From Yarrowia lipolytica (lineage: Eukaryota; Ascomycota; Dipodascomycetes; Dipodascales), in contig NC_090770.1 of NCBI RefSeq assembly GCF_001761485.1, forward strand, positions 310,001 through 374,000: a stretch of 64,000 nt of DNA, read 5' to 3'. Below the pieces are notes generated by a model. It saw nothing but the letters and a program-made list of their open reading frames with translations, made no database searches and was not told the DNA's origin. Made by a program: the position numbers and the translations under genes. Of this stretch, positions 41,202 to 52,855 are shown piece after piece; positions within the stretch are counted from its first letter, which is position 1; each line of letters begins with the position of its first letter.

Positions 41202-42836
41202 ATGAACGACCCAGAGGCTAAACCCCCCGACACCCTGGACAACCAGGTCCTGGCCGACATTGGATACAAGCCCGAACTGAAGCGCAACTTTTCCAAGCTG
41301 CAAATGTTTGGAATCGCCTTCTCCATCATGGGCTTGCTTCCCTCCATCGCCACAACTCTCTCCTACACACTCCCAGCAGGGCCCTACGGAATGGTGTGGG
41401 GTTGGTTTGTGTGTGCGTTTTGCGTCATGAGTGTGGGGCTCACCATGTCCGAGCTGGGATCGGCACTACCTACTTCGGGCGGTCTGTACTGGTGGACCTT
41501 TTATTTTGCGCCCGACAAGCTGAAGCGCCCGTTGTCGTTTCTGGTTGGCTACTCCAACACCCTGGGCCTGACTGGAGGAGTCATGTCCATTGACTATGGA
41601 TTTGCACAGATCTTCACCAGTGTGATCATTGTGGCAACAGATGGACGCTGGAACCCGTCCAAATACACCGTCTATGGCATCTTTGCCGCCTGTGTGGTGT
41701 CTCACGGGTGCGTGGGCTCTCTGGGAACACACCATATGGCCAAGTTCCAGACCATGTGCATTTTCATTAACTTTGCCGTGATTCTGGTGGTCATGATTGC
41801 TCTGCCAATCGGCGCCAGAAACAGACTGAACACTGGAGAGTACATGTTCTCCCACATTGACAACCTGACCGACGGCTGGCCCGACGGCTGGGTGTTTTTT
41901 CTGACATGGCTGTCACCCATCTGGACGATTGGAGCGTTCGATTCGTGCGTGCACATGGCCGAGGAGGCCGCAGACGCCACCAGAGCTGTTCCGTTCGGAA
42001 TCATCTCGTCAATCGGTGCCTGCTGGGTCCTGGGCTTCTGTCTCAACATTGTGTTTGCAGCCGTCATGCCCCATGATATTGCCCCGCTCTTGAACACCAA
42101 GTTTCAACAGCCGATGGCCCAGCTGGTTTACGACTGTTTGGGAAAAAACTGGACGATTGGAATTATGTGCATTTTTTTCTGTCTACAGTGGACCATGGGC
42201 CTTTCGAACGTGATTGGAGCGTCGCGACAGTCCTGGGCCTTTTCGAGAGATGGAGCTCTGCCCTTCTCCACATTCCTCAAGGTGGTCAACACCAAATACT
42301 CAAATCCCATTAGATGCGTCTGGGGAAACGCCCTTTTGGCTCTGGCTCTGGGCTCCATCTGTATGATCGATGCTACTGCTGCCGCCGCCATCTTCTCCCT
42401 GTCGGCTGGAGGCAACTATCTGGCGTGGTTCATCCCACTGACTCTGAAGCTGGTGTTTGGACAAAACAAGCTGACTCCGGGCCCGTTCTATCTAGGCAAA
42501 CGACTCTCCATTGCTATTGGAACCTTCGCGTCCACCTATCTGTTCTTTGCAATCATCCTGCTGCAGTTCCCCGGCACCACAGCCCACCCAGACAAGCTGT
42601 CCATGAACTACACATGCGTCATTCTGGCCGGCGTCTGGGGAGGCTGTCTGACATACTACTTTCTGTTTGCTCACAGATGGTACACGGGTCCCAAAACCAC
42701 CGTCGATGTGGTCGATGGAGTGGGCGAGTCGTCGTGCGAGTCGATTGAGCTGGTGGATGAGTCCGAGGGCGAAAAGAAGAGGGTGGTAAACGACTACTCG
42801 ACGAGTCATTCCACGAGTCAGACCACGTTAGAGTGA
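41202..42836 (+). CDS. APC-family amine/GABA-type permease (Uga4/Hnm1 group)
   Basis: From ATG 41202 (context CACC) the product is 544 residues. The N-terminus KRNFSKLQMFGIAFSIMGL, then GPYGMVWGW, SELGSALPTSGGLYWW and VGYSNTLGLTGGVMSIDYG are typical of yeast amino-acid/choline transporters: Uga4 (GABA), Hnm1 (choline) and Bio5. About 12 membrane helices lie between 45 and 510; the block FDSCVHMAEEAADATRAVP is the conserved helix-6/7 region. The Ser-rich, acidic tail is cytosolic. It probably imports GABA, choline or a polyamine at the plasma membrane; I cannot choose among them. The TATA box upstream supports this start over the longer frame. Confidence 0.85.
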   Translation: MNDPEAKPPDTLDNQVLADIGYKPELKRNFSKLQMFGIAFSIMGLLPSIATTLSYTLPAGPYGMVWGWFVCAFCVMSVGLTMSELGSALPTSGGLYWWTFYFAPDKLKRPLSFLVGYSNTLGLTGGVMSIDYGFAQIFTSVIIVATDGRWNPSKYTVYGIFAACVVSHGCVGSLGTHHMAKFQTMCIFINFAVILVVMIALPIGARNRLNTGEYMFSHIDNLTDGWPDGWVFFLTWLSPIWTIGAFDSCVHMAEEAADATRAVPFGIISSIGACWVLGFCLNIVFAAVMPHDIAPLLNTKFQQPMAQLVYDCLGKNWTIGIMCIFFCLQWTMGLSNVIGASRQSWAFSRDGALPFSTFLKVVNTKYSNPIRCVWGNALLALALGSICMIDATAAAAIFSLSAGGNYLAWFIPLTLKLVFGQNKLTPGPFYLGKRLSIAIGTFASTYLFFAIILLQFPGTTAHPDKLSMNYTCVILAGVWGGCLTYYFLFAHRWYTGPKTTVDVVDGVGESSCESIELVDESEGEKKRVVNDYSTSHSTSQTTLE

Positions 42837-42902
42837 TATAGATTTTAGACGACATAAAACAAAAGATGGAAACTAGAAGCAAAAAATAGAAGCAAAAAAT
42901 GG

Positions 42903-42984
42903 CGACATCCGCAGGATTCGAACCTACGCGGGGAAACCCCAAGAGATTTCTAATCTCTCGCCTTAACCGCTCGGCCAGGATGCC
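42903..42984 (-). tRNA. tRNA-Ser(AGA)
   Basis: Minus strand starts GGCATCCTGGCCGAGCGG, has anticodon loop TTAGAAA (AGA), a long variable arm (GGGGTTTCCCC) and T arm TAGG TTCGAATCC. Acceptor GGCATCC pairs with GGATGTC. No intron. A T6 run lies downstream. Convergent with the permease. Confidence 0.95.
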
Positions 42985-44247
42985 AATTTGTGACGTAAAA
43001 ATCGCTCTGAATTGTTAATATCTATGTTGTGATTACACAATCAAACGAATTTAGAATGAAAAAAAGAATCCAGGTTAAAACTAGAATGAAATAAAATAAA
43101 TGAAATGAAAAACCGACCAAAAACCGACGTTACAAATAGAATGACTACGAGATCTAATTGAAAACTATCTCAGATATTGCAATGCCTTCATGGAGAACAT
43201 ACCCAGTTCGTCATGGCGTTTTCTTTGGTCAAGCGAACTGTGGAAATGACGAACTGGGATTGTGAAGGGGAAGACACTGTGATTTGTGATTTTTTTCTTC
43301 AAAAAACCGAATCAATGCACGTATTTCACCATATTCCACCATTCCGCCCGAGTTGTATGACTGCTCCTTGTTTCTTCAGGCTATCTTTCGAAGCTGTCCA
43401 ACTCATCCTCTCATCATTACAACCAGATGACCGATCATAAGAGTAAAGCGTTTCAAAAGCCGTAATAGGACTCTCTCAGAATCTAACAGTTACGATCACC
43501 TATCACACGGTTGTCAACCCCCTGTGAGGCTTTGATTCACCACCTGGTTTCACCACCTAGTTCACAACCATGGGTCTCCTACTCATACTACTGGTGCAGC
43601 ACAGCTCTCCACTATTTCTGCAATTGGGTCTGCATATTCTAAGAACAAAAAGGTGAAGGGCGGGTCTCTACTCCTTTTGTCGAGATCCCAATTCAAGCTC
43701 AATAGTCACCATTTATGGCACTCATACTACAAACTGTGCTATCACTGAGCTGAGTACAAGCAAGAGCACGAGAGTACGGTTCAACTGAAGTCTGTTGTAC
43801 TTCAGCTATGGTTAATCTGCTCTGATAATCGCTCTCTCATGGCATGTCCTCTTTCAATTACCGAAAATGTCGACAGATATACAAGTACAGTACATTTTCA
43901 AATTGGAGATCCTAGGTTCCACGACCCAGTTACATTGTTGTATATCATATCATTAGATGTCCAACGAATTAGACAATGGTAATGACCTGAAAAAAATTGA
44001 ACTGAACTGGACTTGGTCAAACTGCTTCATCTCGTTGGCCTGTCGCTCGGCTATGCTGTCGGCCAACAGTCACCTTCTGCCAACAACAGTTTCACAGTGT
44101 CAAATGCTGGCTTAACGTGTTTCTGTCGCTTCCGCAGCTTCTACTCAGGTGACAGGGAGATAACCAACAGTCCATGCGGCTTAGATCAATACGGTTGCAT
44201 TGTCGCCGCAGGCTGAAGTTCGGTCGGTGGTTGCAACACCCGGAAGA
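42985..44247. other. Spacer, nothing firmly recognised
   Basis: At 43050-43068 the plus strand reads GAATTTAGAATGAAAAAAAG, a possible diverged LINE tail about 70 bp upstream of tRNA-Ser. Other frames have no motif. Confidence 0.45.
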
Positions 44248-44916
44248 TCAAAAATGTCTCCATTCCTCCCGGTTGCGAATGACGTGAAACTCCCGGTGGC
44301 TCCTGTCCACTGCACACACTCTCCCGTCCTGGCAGTAATTGGTTTTGCCGGCTCGAAGATACAGCCATCTTCCACGAGCCTCGAATATGCCCTTCTTGAC
44401 GGCGATTTCGACCCTGCCGTTGGACATGAGCGTAACACTGGTGATGTTTGAGTAGTCGCTGATCCCTTCCAGCTTGACGGGGGTCGGTGGATTTCGCAAA
44501 ACGGGACATTCGAGCTCGGAAGAGGGCGAGTTAAACGAAATGATACCTGAGTCTTCGTTCAGAAGAGGAGACCTTTCATGCGAGCTCTTGTGACTGACAT
44601 TGTTGCTGTATTTGAACTCACTGAGACAGTTGCGACATCGACAGAGGGGTTTCGGCCTGGGGACAATGTTGAGCTCCAGGTGCTCGACGTGTGCGTTAGA
44701 ATAAACCCGTCCATCGCTGCAGTATCTGATGAACGCGGGGGCGTTTCTGAACCCTTTTCCGAGCCGTTTTTCAGACTCGTGGGGCACCATCAGCCTGGCG
44801 TTGTGGAAGGAAAAGTGCGGGATCTTCCCCAGCAGATTTCCGCACTCAGTGAAACCCGTGAGTCCAAACGAATCGCCCGGTTTGCTCTTCCACCTGATCT
44901 GGACGCCAATGAGCAT
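44248..44916 (-). CDS. Hypothetical protein, unknown family
   Basis: A 222-residue frame from ATG 44916 (the frame stays open a further 27 codons upstream, to a TAG, without an ATG). It is rich in Arg, Asn and Ser and includes HNARLMVPHESEKRLGK, a Cys pair in CRCRNCLSEF, and a repeated-looking YSDGRVYSNAHVEHLEL / CQDGRVCAVDRSHREFHV. The two DGRV-x-H segments, about 125 residues apart, hint at an internal duplication. I do not recognise it. Codon use is less biased than in the housekeeping genes, so it may be a fast-evolving gene or a decaying fragment of a longer one. Confidence 0.45.
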   Translation of the reverse strand: MLIGVQIRWKSKPGDSFGLTGFTECGNLLGKIPHFSFHNARLMVPHESEKRLGKGFRNAPAFIRYCSDGRVYSNAHVEHLELNIVPRPKPLCRCRNCLSEFKYSNNVSHKSSHERSPLLNEDSGIISFNSPSSELECPVLRNPPTPVKLEGISDYSNITSVTLMSNGRVEIAVKKGIFEARGRWLYLRAGKTNYCQDGRVCAVDRSHREFHVIRNREEWRHF

Positions 44917-46746
44917 TTCGCAAGTGTGCCAGTTGGTGAAGAATATGGTTTTCGAATGTACGACGACTTGCAATCCTTCCCCAGACCCGCAGGACACGTC
45001 CCTCTATTTATCATCTTCGACGATGATCCGATAGACTCGAGTTGAAGGTTCACACGGCACTCACGCCACACATGTCTTATCAAAGTTGCCAGGTGATACC
45101 AAATCTGCTGTGGCGGAGTTGATAGAGGTTCAGATATTGGTTCTCTGATGTTGATGACCAGGTGTGCCAATAGAGGCCGTGGTTATTCCTACAGCTAGAC
45201 AATGTACCTGCTACCACTACTCAACACCATTCTACAGTTACAATACCGCATTTTCGCACCACAATCCAGATCTCAACTAAGGTGTATTTGCCACCTGTTG
45301 TTTATTTTCAAAACTAAAACCAATCATGAACGGACTTACTAACACATTCAACTATTGTGTAGCCCACGTATTTTGTACGTTTTTGATGGGGTAAAAAATA
45401 CTAATGTTATAAAATATTTTGAATAAAAAACAATCAAAAGTCAAATTTAAGGTTTATCGTATTCGGTTGTATATTAAACTGTAAATAAAATATTCAGACA
45501 TGTATCTAAACCAAGGGAGAACGGTGGAATGGAGCCCAAAGAAGTATCAAAGAGATGCCGACGGTGGTGTCTATATGCGTTAATAGCACTAATAAATGAT
45601 CACGTCTCGGTTTTTATCTCTAAAGACCGTCAATTGCCAGTCAGCGTGCCGCGACCACTGTCGAGGTAGGTGCTCCACCTACCAGACGGCTATGGAAGCT
45701 GTTCAAAGAGACACCAATTGCAATCTGTCTTTTCACTTTTCACCTGCTGATCCTTCCACTTATCGAGGGGACCGTCGTGTTAGGACTTCCCGTCTGATCG
45801 CCCACAGTCAAGCTTCAGAGAGCCCAGTAAGTATTGCAGGGATAAGTATTTGTAGGGAAACGAGGGCGCTGTAATCTTCTACAGTTGGAACATCACTATA
45901 GCTCCCTCTTTTTTATTCTGGCTGCGTCTACATTGCTCGATCCCTGAAGGAGTTGGGTTGTGTACTGTAGCTATAGCTGTAACCCGGACTCTGCTCGGGA
46001 TGTCCTCAGTATCGATAGTAACGGGCTTCTTGGTAACACTACCATTGCTGAAAGTTGACTGATGAGATTGTGATTCATGGAAGCAACCCGTCAGGGAGAC
46101 CTTGTTGCCATGGTCCTGTCTGAAACACATTCGATTGGTATATCTGACGTTTGACCAATGTTCATCAACACCTGTCAGTCATTTTGGTGGAGACTCCCTT
46201 GCCCCTACCAATTGAGTGCTAAACCTGGTATGAGTGGAACTACCATCAGGTGCGAGGTAGTCGAGAAGACAATAGCTACCATCATCTTCCCGAATTGGTG
46301 TAGATTTTGAAGTGGTTCTTACCTTCTACATGAATGGGCTCCATACCTTTGAAGACGCCGAGGCGGTTATATCAATGGCCACATTCCAAGGACTGAACTC
46401 ATAGTATCCTCATGTCTTGATCTGGTATTGGAGGGCTGGCTCAGAGACTTGAGGTGATGTTGAAGATGGTTGTCATTTGGCGGTTAGTTGAGTTGGATCG
46501 AGAAGTGCAGGGAACAGAACATCGAGAAAGTAAAGTAGAGCATTATGTTGATATCTGTTGACAAGTGCGTCCATGTGCGAAAGTCTTGCTGGGGGCTGTA
46601 CCCGAGCTGTTGGGTAGAGTGGGAGACAGTAAGCACACAGTAGCTATACCCTCTCGTATAGCACCACTTTTTCTGTGTTACTATCTGTAGCAAATAAAGC
46701 AAACATCTGGAAATTCTAAAGTCCAATTTCCATACGTTCACTTTTC
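44917..46746. other. Spacer, no supported gene
   Basis: Only short frames. An A/T-rich block covers 45390-45500. Confidence 0.5.
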
Positions 46747-47889
46747 ATGAATCCACTTCCTTTTGGGGCTGTGTGTCGACTTTTCAGGTGCGACGTCATA
46801 TTGAGGCTGATAGAAACTACAAGAAGACGCCCGATCCAGCTTGCCAGACAATTGGGGCTGAACGAGATCTCGAGATCCCGACAGCACTTCTCTTCTTCTT
46901 GCCAACACCTCTCCCACATGACCACTATGAAAGCGAAACGAAATCTACTGGAAGGAGCTATCACAAAGATGACACTAGAGGAGTACGATGAGTACGTGAA
47001 CGACAACCTATGTACTCAGTGTTACCTCCAGGACTTTGGGCGGTTCGATTTCGTCTTCAACGGATTGCCAGAAACCAGCACGTGTCAACAGGAGGTGTTT
47101 CTCTATTATTATGACCAAAAGTTGAAGCAGAGACACGCCAGCAACAAGGCCGTGTTTTGGGCTCCCTGGACAACCACTTTGGATTCGGTTTCGGTGGCCA
47201 TTGACATTAACCAGTTTCTTATCTACAACAGAACCACTGGTTCAAAGAACCACCTCATTTCCTACGATGGGTGGGTAACGTTCAAAAGCATCTCCCTGGA
47301 CGCCAACATCTGGATATTGCTAGCTTCCCAAAGCTCCATATTCGATGTCCCAACTTGCACAAGTGTCCAGAGGAAAGGCTTGGCTTGTTTGAGACAGTCT
47401 GGCAACGGCGATTTCTGCATCAAAAGTGAGGACGGACATACCATCAACGTCCTGAAAGCCGTGATGGAAGCCAATTGGCCCTTCTTCAAGGCGATGGTGG
47501 AATCCGGCATGAGAGAGATCAAAAAAAACCAACTAGAGCTGCCTCTACCTCATAGTACAGTGGAGATGATGGTGAGGTACCTTTACGGTCAGGAGTTAGA
47601 GCTACAGGTGAAAGAAGCAACTAGGCTCGTTGAAGCTGCTCAGATGTACTTATTGCCTGAGCTGCTGGAGATATCCCTCAAGTTCATCGAATCCGAAGAT
47701 ACGGACATCGGTCAGACGATTCAGGTTTGGAAAATGGGTAAGAAGACTGGCAACTTGCGCATGGTTTTCTGGGCTATGGTAAGGATTAAAGAGCTGAAGG
47801 TCGACATCGACGTTCTTTACGATCTGGACAAAGAAGATCTGATTTCGTTATTTCAAATGATGGCCCTTGGCACCGATCCTAAGAAATGA
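46747..47889 (+). CDS. BTB/POZ-domain protein
   Basis: A 380-residue frame from ATG 46747; a second Met at about residue 58 (MTTMKAKRN) could be the true start. The first half has Trp-rich beta-like sequence (WAPWTTTLDSVSVAIDINQF). A BTB fold is visible at about 225-330: DFCIKSEDGHTINVLKAVME, FKAMVESGMREIKKNQLEL, MMVRYLYGQELEL and AAQMYLLPELLEISLKF. Such proteins bind each other or Cullin-3 to select targets for ubiquitination. The N-terminal half, possibly a MATH-like fold, is consistent with a substrate adaptor, but this is inference. Fungi carry variable numbers of these genes. Codon use is weakly biased. Confidence 0.7.
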   Translation: MNPLPFGAVCRLFRCDVILRLIETTRRRPIQLARQLGLNEISRSRQHFSSSCQHLSHMTTMKAKRNLLEGAITKMTLEEYDEYVNDNLCTQCYLQDFGRFDFVFNGLPETSTCQQEVFLYYYDQKLKQRHASNKAVFWAPWTTTLDSVSVAIDINQFLIYNRTTGSKNHLISYDGWVTFKSISLDANIWILLASQSSIFDVPTCTSVQRKGLACLRQSGNGDFCIKSEDGHTINVLKAVMEANWPFFKAMVESGMREIKKNQLELPLPHSTVEMMVRYLYGQELELQVKEATRLVEAAQMYLLPELLEISLKFIESEDTDIGQTIQVWKMGKKTGNLRMVFWAMVRIKELKVDIDVLYDLDKEDLISLFQMMALGTDPKK

Positions 47890-48099
47890 TTGATCTTCGG
47901 CCCTGAAAATGATCATCTTCTTGCCATAGTGAACAATCAGTTAAGCGTTGTATCTTCAAATGGGCGTTTTATCAATAGAAACACACTGTACAGGTTCTTT
48001 CAAGGGCACAGTACAAACCAATTTCCATTACAACTCCCAATAAGGGGTGCTTCAGATATGGGACTGGTGTATGTCTGAAATCAATCCTTTCCAGTCGTT

Positions 48100-50730
48100 T
48101 TGTGATTTTATACCGTTTTTGCAGCGTTGTTTTTAATTTGTATTCTAATGATCAATTACCGCCATATCAATCGATTCATGTCTTATCCAGACTCGAGGTT
48201 GGTTTAGTTTGTTCTCGTATGGATCGTCGAAGGTGTAATTCGTGTGAAAACAACTTCGGCAGTCATTCCGCGCCGTACATCCGCTTCATAGCCATGACCA
48301 CAATGTCGCGACGATATGCTGCAGAAACTCAGATGAACAAGCGAGTTAAGTCTCGCTGGACCACGGGGTCAGTACCCACTAGGCCAGTTTTTCGCATAGC
48401 TCGCTCGAACTGCCACAAAGAATGGGAGAGCTGTCTAATGTAGTTCAGCGGGCCGTCCTTGGCTTCCAGTAAGATCTAGTCCGCCATTTTTGATGGAAAG
48501 GGGACACCAATCTTTTGGCAGATGGCCATGGACGCTGGACAATTGACAAAAAGATGCACGTGAAGGTAGTTCTTCTGTCTGAAGAGTAGACAAGAACTAT
48601 ATCCTGGTCTCTGTACTGGACAGATATTGATTTAGGGTACCACCAGGTGAAGGAAGGGGAGGCGGCTCAGCCGCATCATGTGTGGCGTAGCAGCGCTCCT
48701 ATCGTCACGTCTTTCGTGCTTGCTCAGGGACTGATTTGTCTTGAGCCAGTGTAGATGGTTTGGATCAAGCTCCGATCGCAGTGTCTCCAACCAGTGCTTG
48801 TTCTTCGTGACTTTGAAACGAACGCGTCAGCCGTCCTTTGCCACCTTGACAGGGACTTTGCGATTTGCGATATGCAACTTGCTCTCGAGACATGGATACG
48901 ATCGGGTTTTCACGACGCTGGCGTTCTAACAGTTCAACTGTCTTCCTCTTCTTTGACCACTCCGCCCTGGGGCGCAAGTCAACCGGAGGCTCAGCCAGTA
49001 CAGCAATAGGAGACAGCCTTGCAAGTCTTCGTAGGCACCGGTCCGTGGATTCAGATAGGAAGTGGCGCCAGTGCCAGTTTCCCGTCTCGAACTACCGAAT
49101 CTTGATCATTCTCGTAGCAGGGTGGGAGTCGTGCCCGTAGCCCAAGTCTACTGTCTCGCTGGCAAAGAACATAGCGTTTGTCTTGCAGCAGTATCATCCC
49201 TGAAGAAACGAGCCGCTCGCGTGGCACGGAGACTCTTTGCTTGCTCAACAATGTTCAAAAGGCCAATGCCTTCCGCTCTGAGAGGCAGGTAGATGAGCTC
49301 GTCGTTGAAGAAGCGCTTGTCAAAGTTTCGAGGCGTTCTTGGCGAGAATCCTGACAAGATCGGGATCACTCCAGATAAGACGCCTCGGATGTTGCTGGTC
49401 GACGCTGCCTTTGCTTGAACTGCCTTGATGTAGTTGATGATCCTAGGCGGGAAACCCACATGTTCCAAAACCATGATGATCCACTCCTGGCTGATCGAGT
49501 CGTAAGCCTTCTTGAAGAAGAACATACCGAGCATCCAGGACTCCCTTTAGCCATAGACACTGTATTAGTGATACATCGCATCAAGGTTGGTGGCCATCTG
49601 CCTACCAGGAACGAAACCGGTCTGGGCTGGGTGGACCAGGAAGTTCAGGGTTTTCTGCAAACAACGGTTCACATGTGAGTGAAGATCTTCAGCTTGGTGT
49701 TGATCAATGGGATTGGGCTGTAACTGGCGACGTCGGTGGGATCACCATCCTTCGGGTGAGTCAAGCTGTCGTTGGAAATCACTCTCCCTCATCTGATTAA
49801 GAACCGACTCAGGAACCTCTTTCAGAAACTCTTCAAAGCCCTCAGGGTTGCCTTTGTGCTTGTAGATGTCTGTGAAGGCAGCTGAGTGATCCGGCCAATA
49901 GAGGGTGTGTCGGAGAACAAAGTGCCATCGGGTCCTCGCAGGGACATGATGTTTGCGCTCTTACCACAGGACTTGACTCTTGCTTTCAGAGGGGTGAAAC
50001 TGAGATTGGTGAGTACGTGGTCGTCATAGGGCGACCGAAAAGTGGTGCCTCATTCTGAATCTCCTGAAGACGTTCAGGGTTGTCTCTGCATTTGACCCGA
50101 AGACAGATAGCTCTCTATTTAGAGTCCAACTGAATTTGCGATTCGATAGTCTCCAGTATTGAGATAAACCGCAGTTCCGTGGGTAGAGGTTTTCTTAGGG
50201 CAAAAGCGTTGTCAACTACCTCTGCGAGCCGAGGAAAATAATCTGGGAAATAGATATGTTCACGTTCTCTCCATGTGCCTTTCTCGACTAGCTCCGGCTC
50301 TGTGGGGGACTGAAACTTGAAGGTGCTGTACACTGGGTGATGGGAGGACCTGTTCCGGCAGTAGGTCCAAACCCAGCTGGGGGGGTTAGGAACCCCCGTC
50401 TTGGTCGGGGAGGGGGGGGGGGTCCAGCCCGGGAGGCCCCGCCATCGAGCCTCATGTCGTCGTCGTCGTCGGTGAGAGAATCGGTCTGGAAGTCGGCTGG
50501 AACAGTGGTGGAACTATATTTCCTTGGATCCCCGGAAATCGGATGGCCGTCCATAGCATCCTTGTGGATGGACGATTTGGCTACAGCCTGATCGTTGATG
50601 GTGGCACCATTGGCGTAAGTGATGACGTGGTCACCATTGGGGATAGCAACGGAGAAGAAGAGGACATTGTTGAAAGCGGTGTTGATTGAAAGAGGTGAAT
50701 TGGGGGAGTGAATTCGTCTGATCAAGTATC
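48100..50730 (-). mobile_element. Degenerate LINE (non-LTR retrotransposon, Ylli-like), internally deleted
   Basis: Read on the minus strand, successive pieces match an L1-type ORF2: a region between endonuclease and RT (NPERLQEIQNEAPLFGRP, about 50080-50020), ADPTDVASYSPIPLIN-like RT motif (about 49750-49700), AQTGFVPGRQMATN (about 49630-49585), and KKAYDSISQEWI (RT motif A, about 49515-49480, with the catalytic Asp replaced), then C-terminal pieces down to SHSLWQFERAMRKTGL near 48400. Stops and frame changes are scattered. Upstream, 50730-50115 reads like an ORF1 N-terminus with a Pro-rich tract, so a large middle portion is missing. The 3' end is near 48130 with TAATTGATCATTAGAATAC. Yarrowia's known LINE, Ylli, is about 6 kb; this copy spans about 2.6 kb and is dead. 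Confidence 0.8.
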
Positions 50731-50844
50731 TATTTACTATAGCAAATCACGAGAGAATCGGATTTGAAATTTGACCAAAGTGAAGAGAGTTGTTTTTGTT
50801 GTTTTTTTCTACTGTGCAACGTCGCTTTATACTGTGTACTATTC

Positions 50845-52494
50845 TCAACCCCTGCTCAACCGTCGGGCCAATCGCTGGATCTTTTCGTCATGCTCGCCCA
50901 TGGCCTTCTTGAAGCCCTCCTGCTGCTGTTGCTTCTCCTTGGCCTGCTCCTCACTAGTAGGAGGCAGGCGCTCGTTGCTCAGATCCGCGCTTCGAGCCTC
51001 CTCAAACGAAGTGATAGCATCTCGAATACCCTGGCCACCGAGCATAAGGGTTCCTTGAGGAAGCTTGCCTCCAGACACAGCCTTAAGCTCGGAAACAGAC
51101 TCGGACTCTTGTCGCAGAACGTTGAATAGACGCGACATTTGCCCAATGGCCAGAATCTTGTTTCTGAGAGCCCTTCGCTGGTCAAACGAGATGGTACTGG
51201 GAGCATCAGAGTCGCCGGTGGCGACAGAAGCAGCGGGCTCGGGTTCAGTAGCCTCACTGATCCCGCTAACGCTGTCGTCATCTTCAAGCTCCTCCTTTGT
51301 GCAAATGTTGAGCATGGTGATGAGCATTCCGGTGATCTTCTCACCCACAAAGGGCATGGACCATGTGAACACATTCATGAAGTTGCGCAGCCAGTAGGGA
51401 TGAGGAGATGAGTTGAACTGCCGAATGTTCATGATGTTGTTCTCATACTTGAGAACCGCAGCCTTGTTGTTGTATGCATCCAGATAGTTGGGTGCCGAGA
51501 AGATGGTCATTACCGAGGGGAAACCAGTGCTCTTGGTTTTTCTGTACATTCTGTAGCCGGCATCTTGGGCCTCGTGAGCTCGAATGATGGACAGCAGTCC
51601 GTTGGCCTCCAGGAAGGCACAGGCGGCGTGATAGGAGTAGAAGAAGGAGCAGCCTCGCACGGAGTTGTGGACAAAGTGTGCGTTGCTCTTTTCGGCTCCA
51701 AAGTCCTCGCAGGGATCGGCCCACAGCAAATCACACATGATGCCATGGGTGGGGGGCTCTCGGAACCGGTCTATTCGCCGCAGATCGTCCAGGGTATGCA
51801 ATTCAGGAGACAGACCTCCGTGGACACACAGAAACTGTCTGTTCACAATGGCGGCCAGAGGCAGGGTGCAGAAGGAGGCCAGACACGCCTCGTACAGATC
51901 GACCCCGTACTTGTGGACACATTCCCGCTTGAATGTGAAGTATTCGGTCAGATGACGGCACTCGTGGTTGCCTCGCAGCAGGTAGATGGAGTCCGGGTAG
52001 TGGATTTTCAGCGACCACAGGTAGAGCACGCACTCGACGGAAAAGTAGCCTCGATCCACGTAGTCGCCCAGGAACAGGTACTGTGTACTGGGTCCGGGGG
52101 TTCCTCCAACCTCAAACAACTTGAGCAGATCGTAAAACTGGCCATGCACGTCTCCACAGATGGTGATGGGGGCGTCCATCTCCAGCAGGGTTGGTTCTTG
52201 CTCTAGAATACGCGATCCGGCCTCTACGATGCGAATCGCCTGCTCGTTGGACAGTCGGCCTTCTCGGTAAATGTGGTCCTTAAGAAACTCCAAGTTGGGT
52301 TTCCCGGTGGCTCGGTCGAACACGTCGTCGTCGGACGGCTTGCTAGTGGCGGGTGCAGGCACCGACTTGATGGGTCTGTCGATCGTCGACACCACCGATC
52401 CGTCCTCCATGGTGTGCTGGGTGAAGTCGATTTTTGGCAGTGGCTTGCGGTTCTGGAACGCCTTGACCGCGTTGGAGAGCTGTGTGTTGTCCAT
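50845..52494 (-). CDS. CNA1: Calcineurin catalytic subunit A
   Basis: A 549-residue protein phosphatase 2B. Metal-site motifs are GDVHG (114-118), GDYVDRG (143-149) and RGNHE (174-178). Downstream are the calcineurin-B-binding helix, the calmodulin-binding segment ([18 protein letters not shown], about 435-455) and the autoinhibitory [19 protein letters not shown] near 505-525. Calcineurin dephosphorylates Crz1-type factors on calcium signals and supports ion and wall stress responses. The Ser/Asp-rich segment before the calmodulin site is normal for the family. The ATG is at 52494. Its 3' end is next to the LINE's 5' end. Confidence 0.97.
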   Translation of the reverse strand: MDNTQLSNAVKAFQNRKPLPKIDFTQHTMEDGSVVSTIDRPIKSVPAPATSKPSDDDVFDRATGKPNLEFLKDHIYREGRLSNEQAIRIVEAGSRILEQEPTLLEMDAPITICGDVHGQFYDLLKLFEVGGTPGPSTQYLFLGDYVDRGYFSVECVLYLWSLKIHYPDSIYLLRGNHECRHLTEYFTFKRECVHKYGVDLYEACLASFCTLPLAAIVNRQFLCVHGGLSPELHTLDDLRRIDRFREPPTHGIMCDLLWADPCEDFGAEKSNAHFVHNSVRGCSFFYSYHAACAFLEANGLLSIIRAHEAQDAGYRMYRKTKSTGFPSVMTIFSAPNYLDAYNNKAAVLKYENNIMNIRQFNSSPHPYWLRNFMNVFTWSMPFVGEKITGMLITMLNICTKEELEDDDSVSGISEATEPEPAASVATGDSDAPSTISFDQRRALRNKILAIGQMSRLFNVLRQESESVSELKAVSGGKLPQGTLMLGGQGIRDAITSFEEARSADLSNERLPPTSEEQAKEKQQQQEGFKKAMGEHDEKIQRLARRLSRG

Positions 52495-52762
52495 CGTGTG
52501 TGTTGATGGAAAGTGGTGGTCTTATTAGTTGTGTGTCTGTCATGTGGTGAAGATGAGTGCAGTATCGTGCCTGTTGTGCGTCAGGGGCAGGCTGCAGATC
52601 AATGAGACAGGTTCAGAGCGCAGTTGTGTCGCTTCGAATGGTCGAAGAGCGGGAGGAACAGCGAGCTGGCAACCGAGAGATGGTGTATTTTCTGTACGTC
52701 GTCGAGTTGTGGGCATTTATTTGCACTCAACTAGCCCAACCACTGGTCCAGCAAACATCTGA
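52495..52762. other. CNA1 promoter and tRNA-Asn upstream region
   Basis: Divergent region shared by CNA1 and tRNA-Asn. No LINE tail is seen here. Confidence 0.45.
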
Positions 52763-52855
52763 GACTGCGTGGCCAAGTTGGTTAAGGCGTACGACTGTTA
52801 GAAGCATCGGGTTTCTGTAATCGTAAGATCGAGAGTTCGACCCTCTCCGCGGTCG
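52763..52855 (+). tRNA. tRNA-Asn(GUU) with a 19-nt intron
   Basis: Exons match yeast tRNA-Asn: GACTGCGTGGCCAAGTTGG, anticodon stem TACGA/TCGTA with loop CTGTTA + A (anticodon GTT), T arm GAGAG TTCGACC CTCTC. The intron is 52801-52819, one base 3' of the anticodon. Acceptor GACTGCG pairs with CGCGGTC. T6 terminator follows. Confidence 0.95.

Noticed and set aside
50115-50725. Pro-rich frames as an independent host gene
   Set aside because: No ATG in good context, a frame change in the middle, and continuity with LINE ORF2 sequence; treated as part of the LINE.
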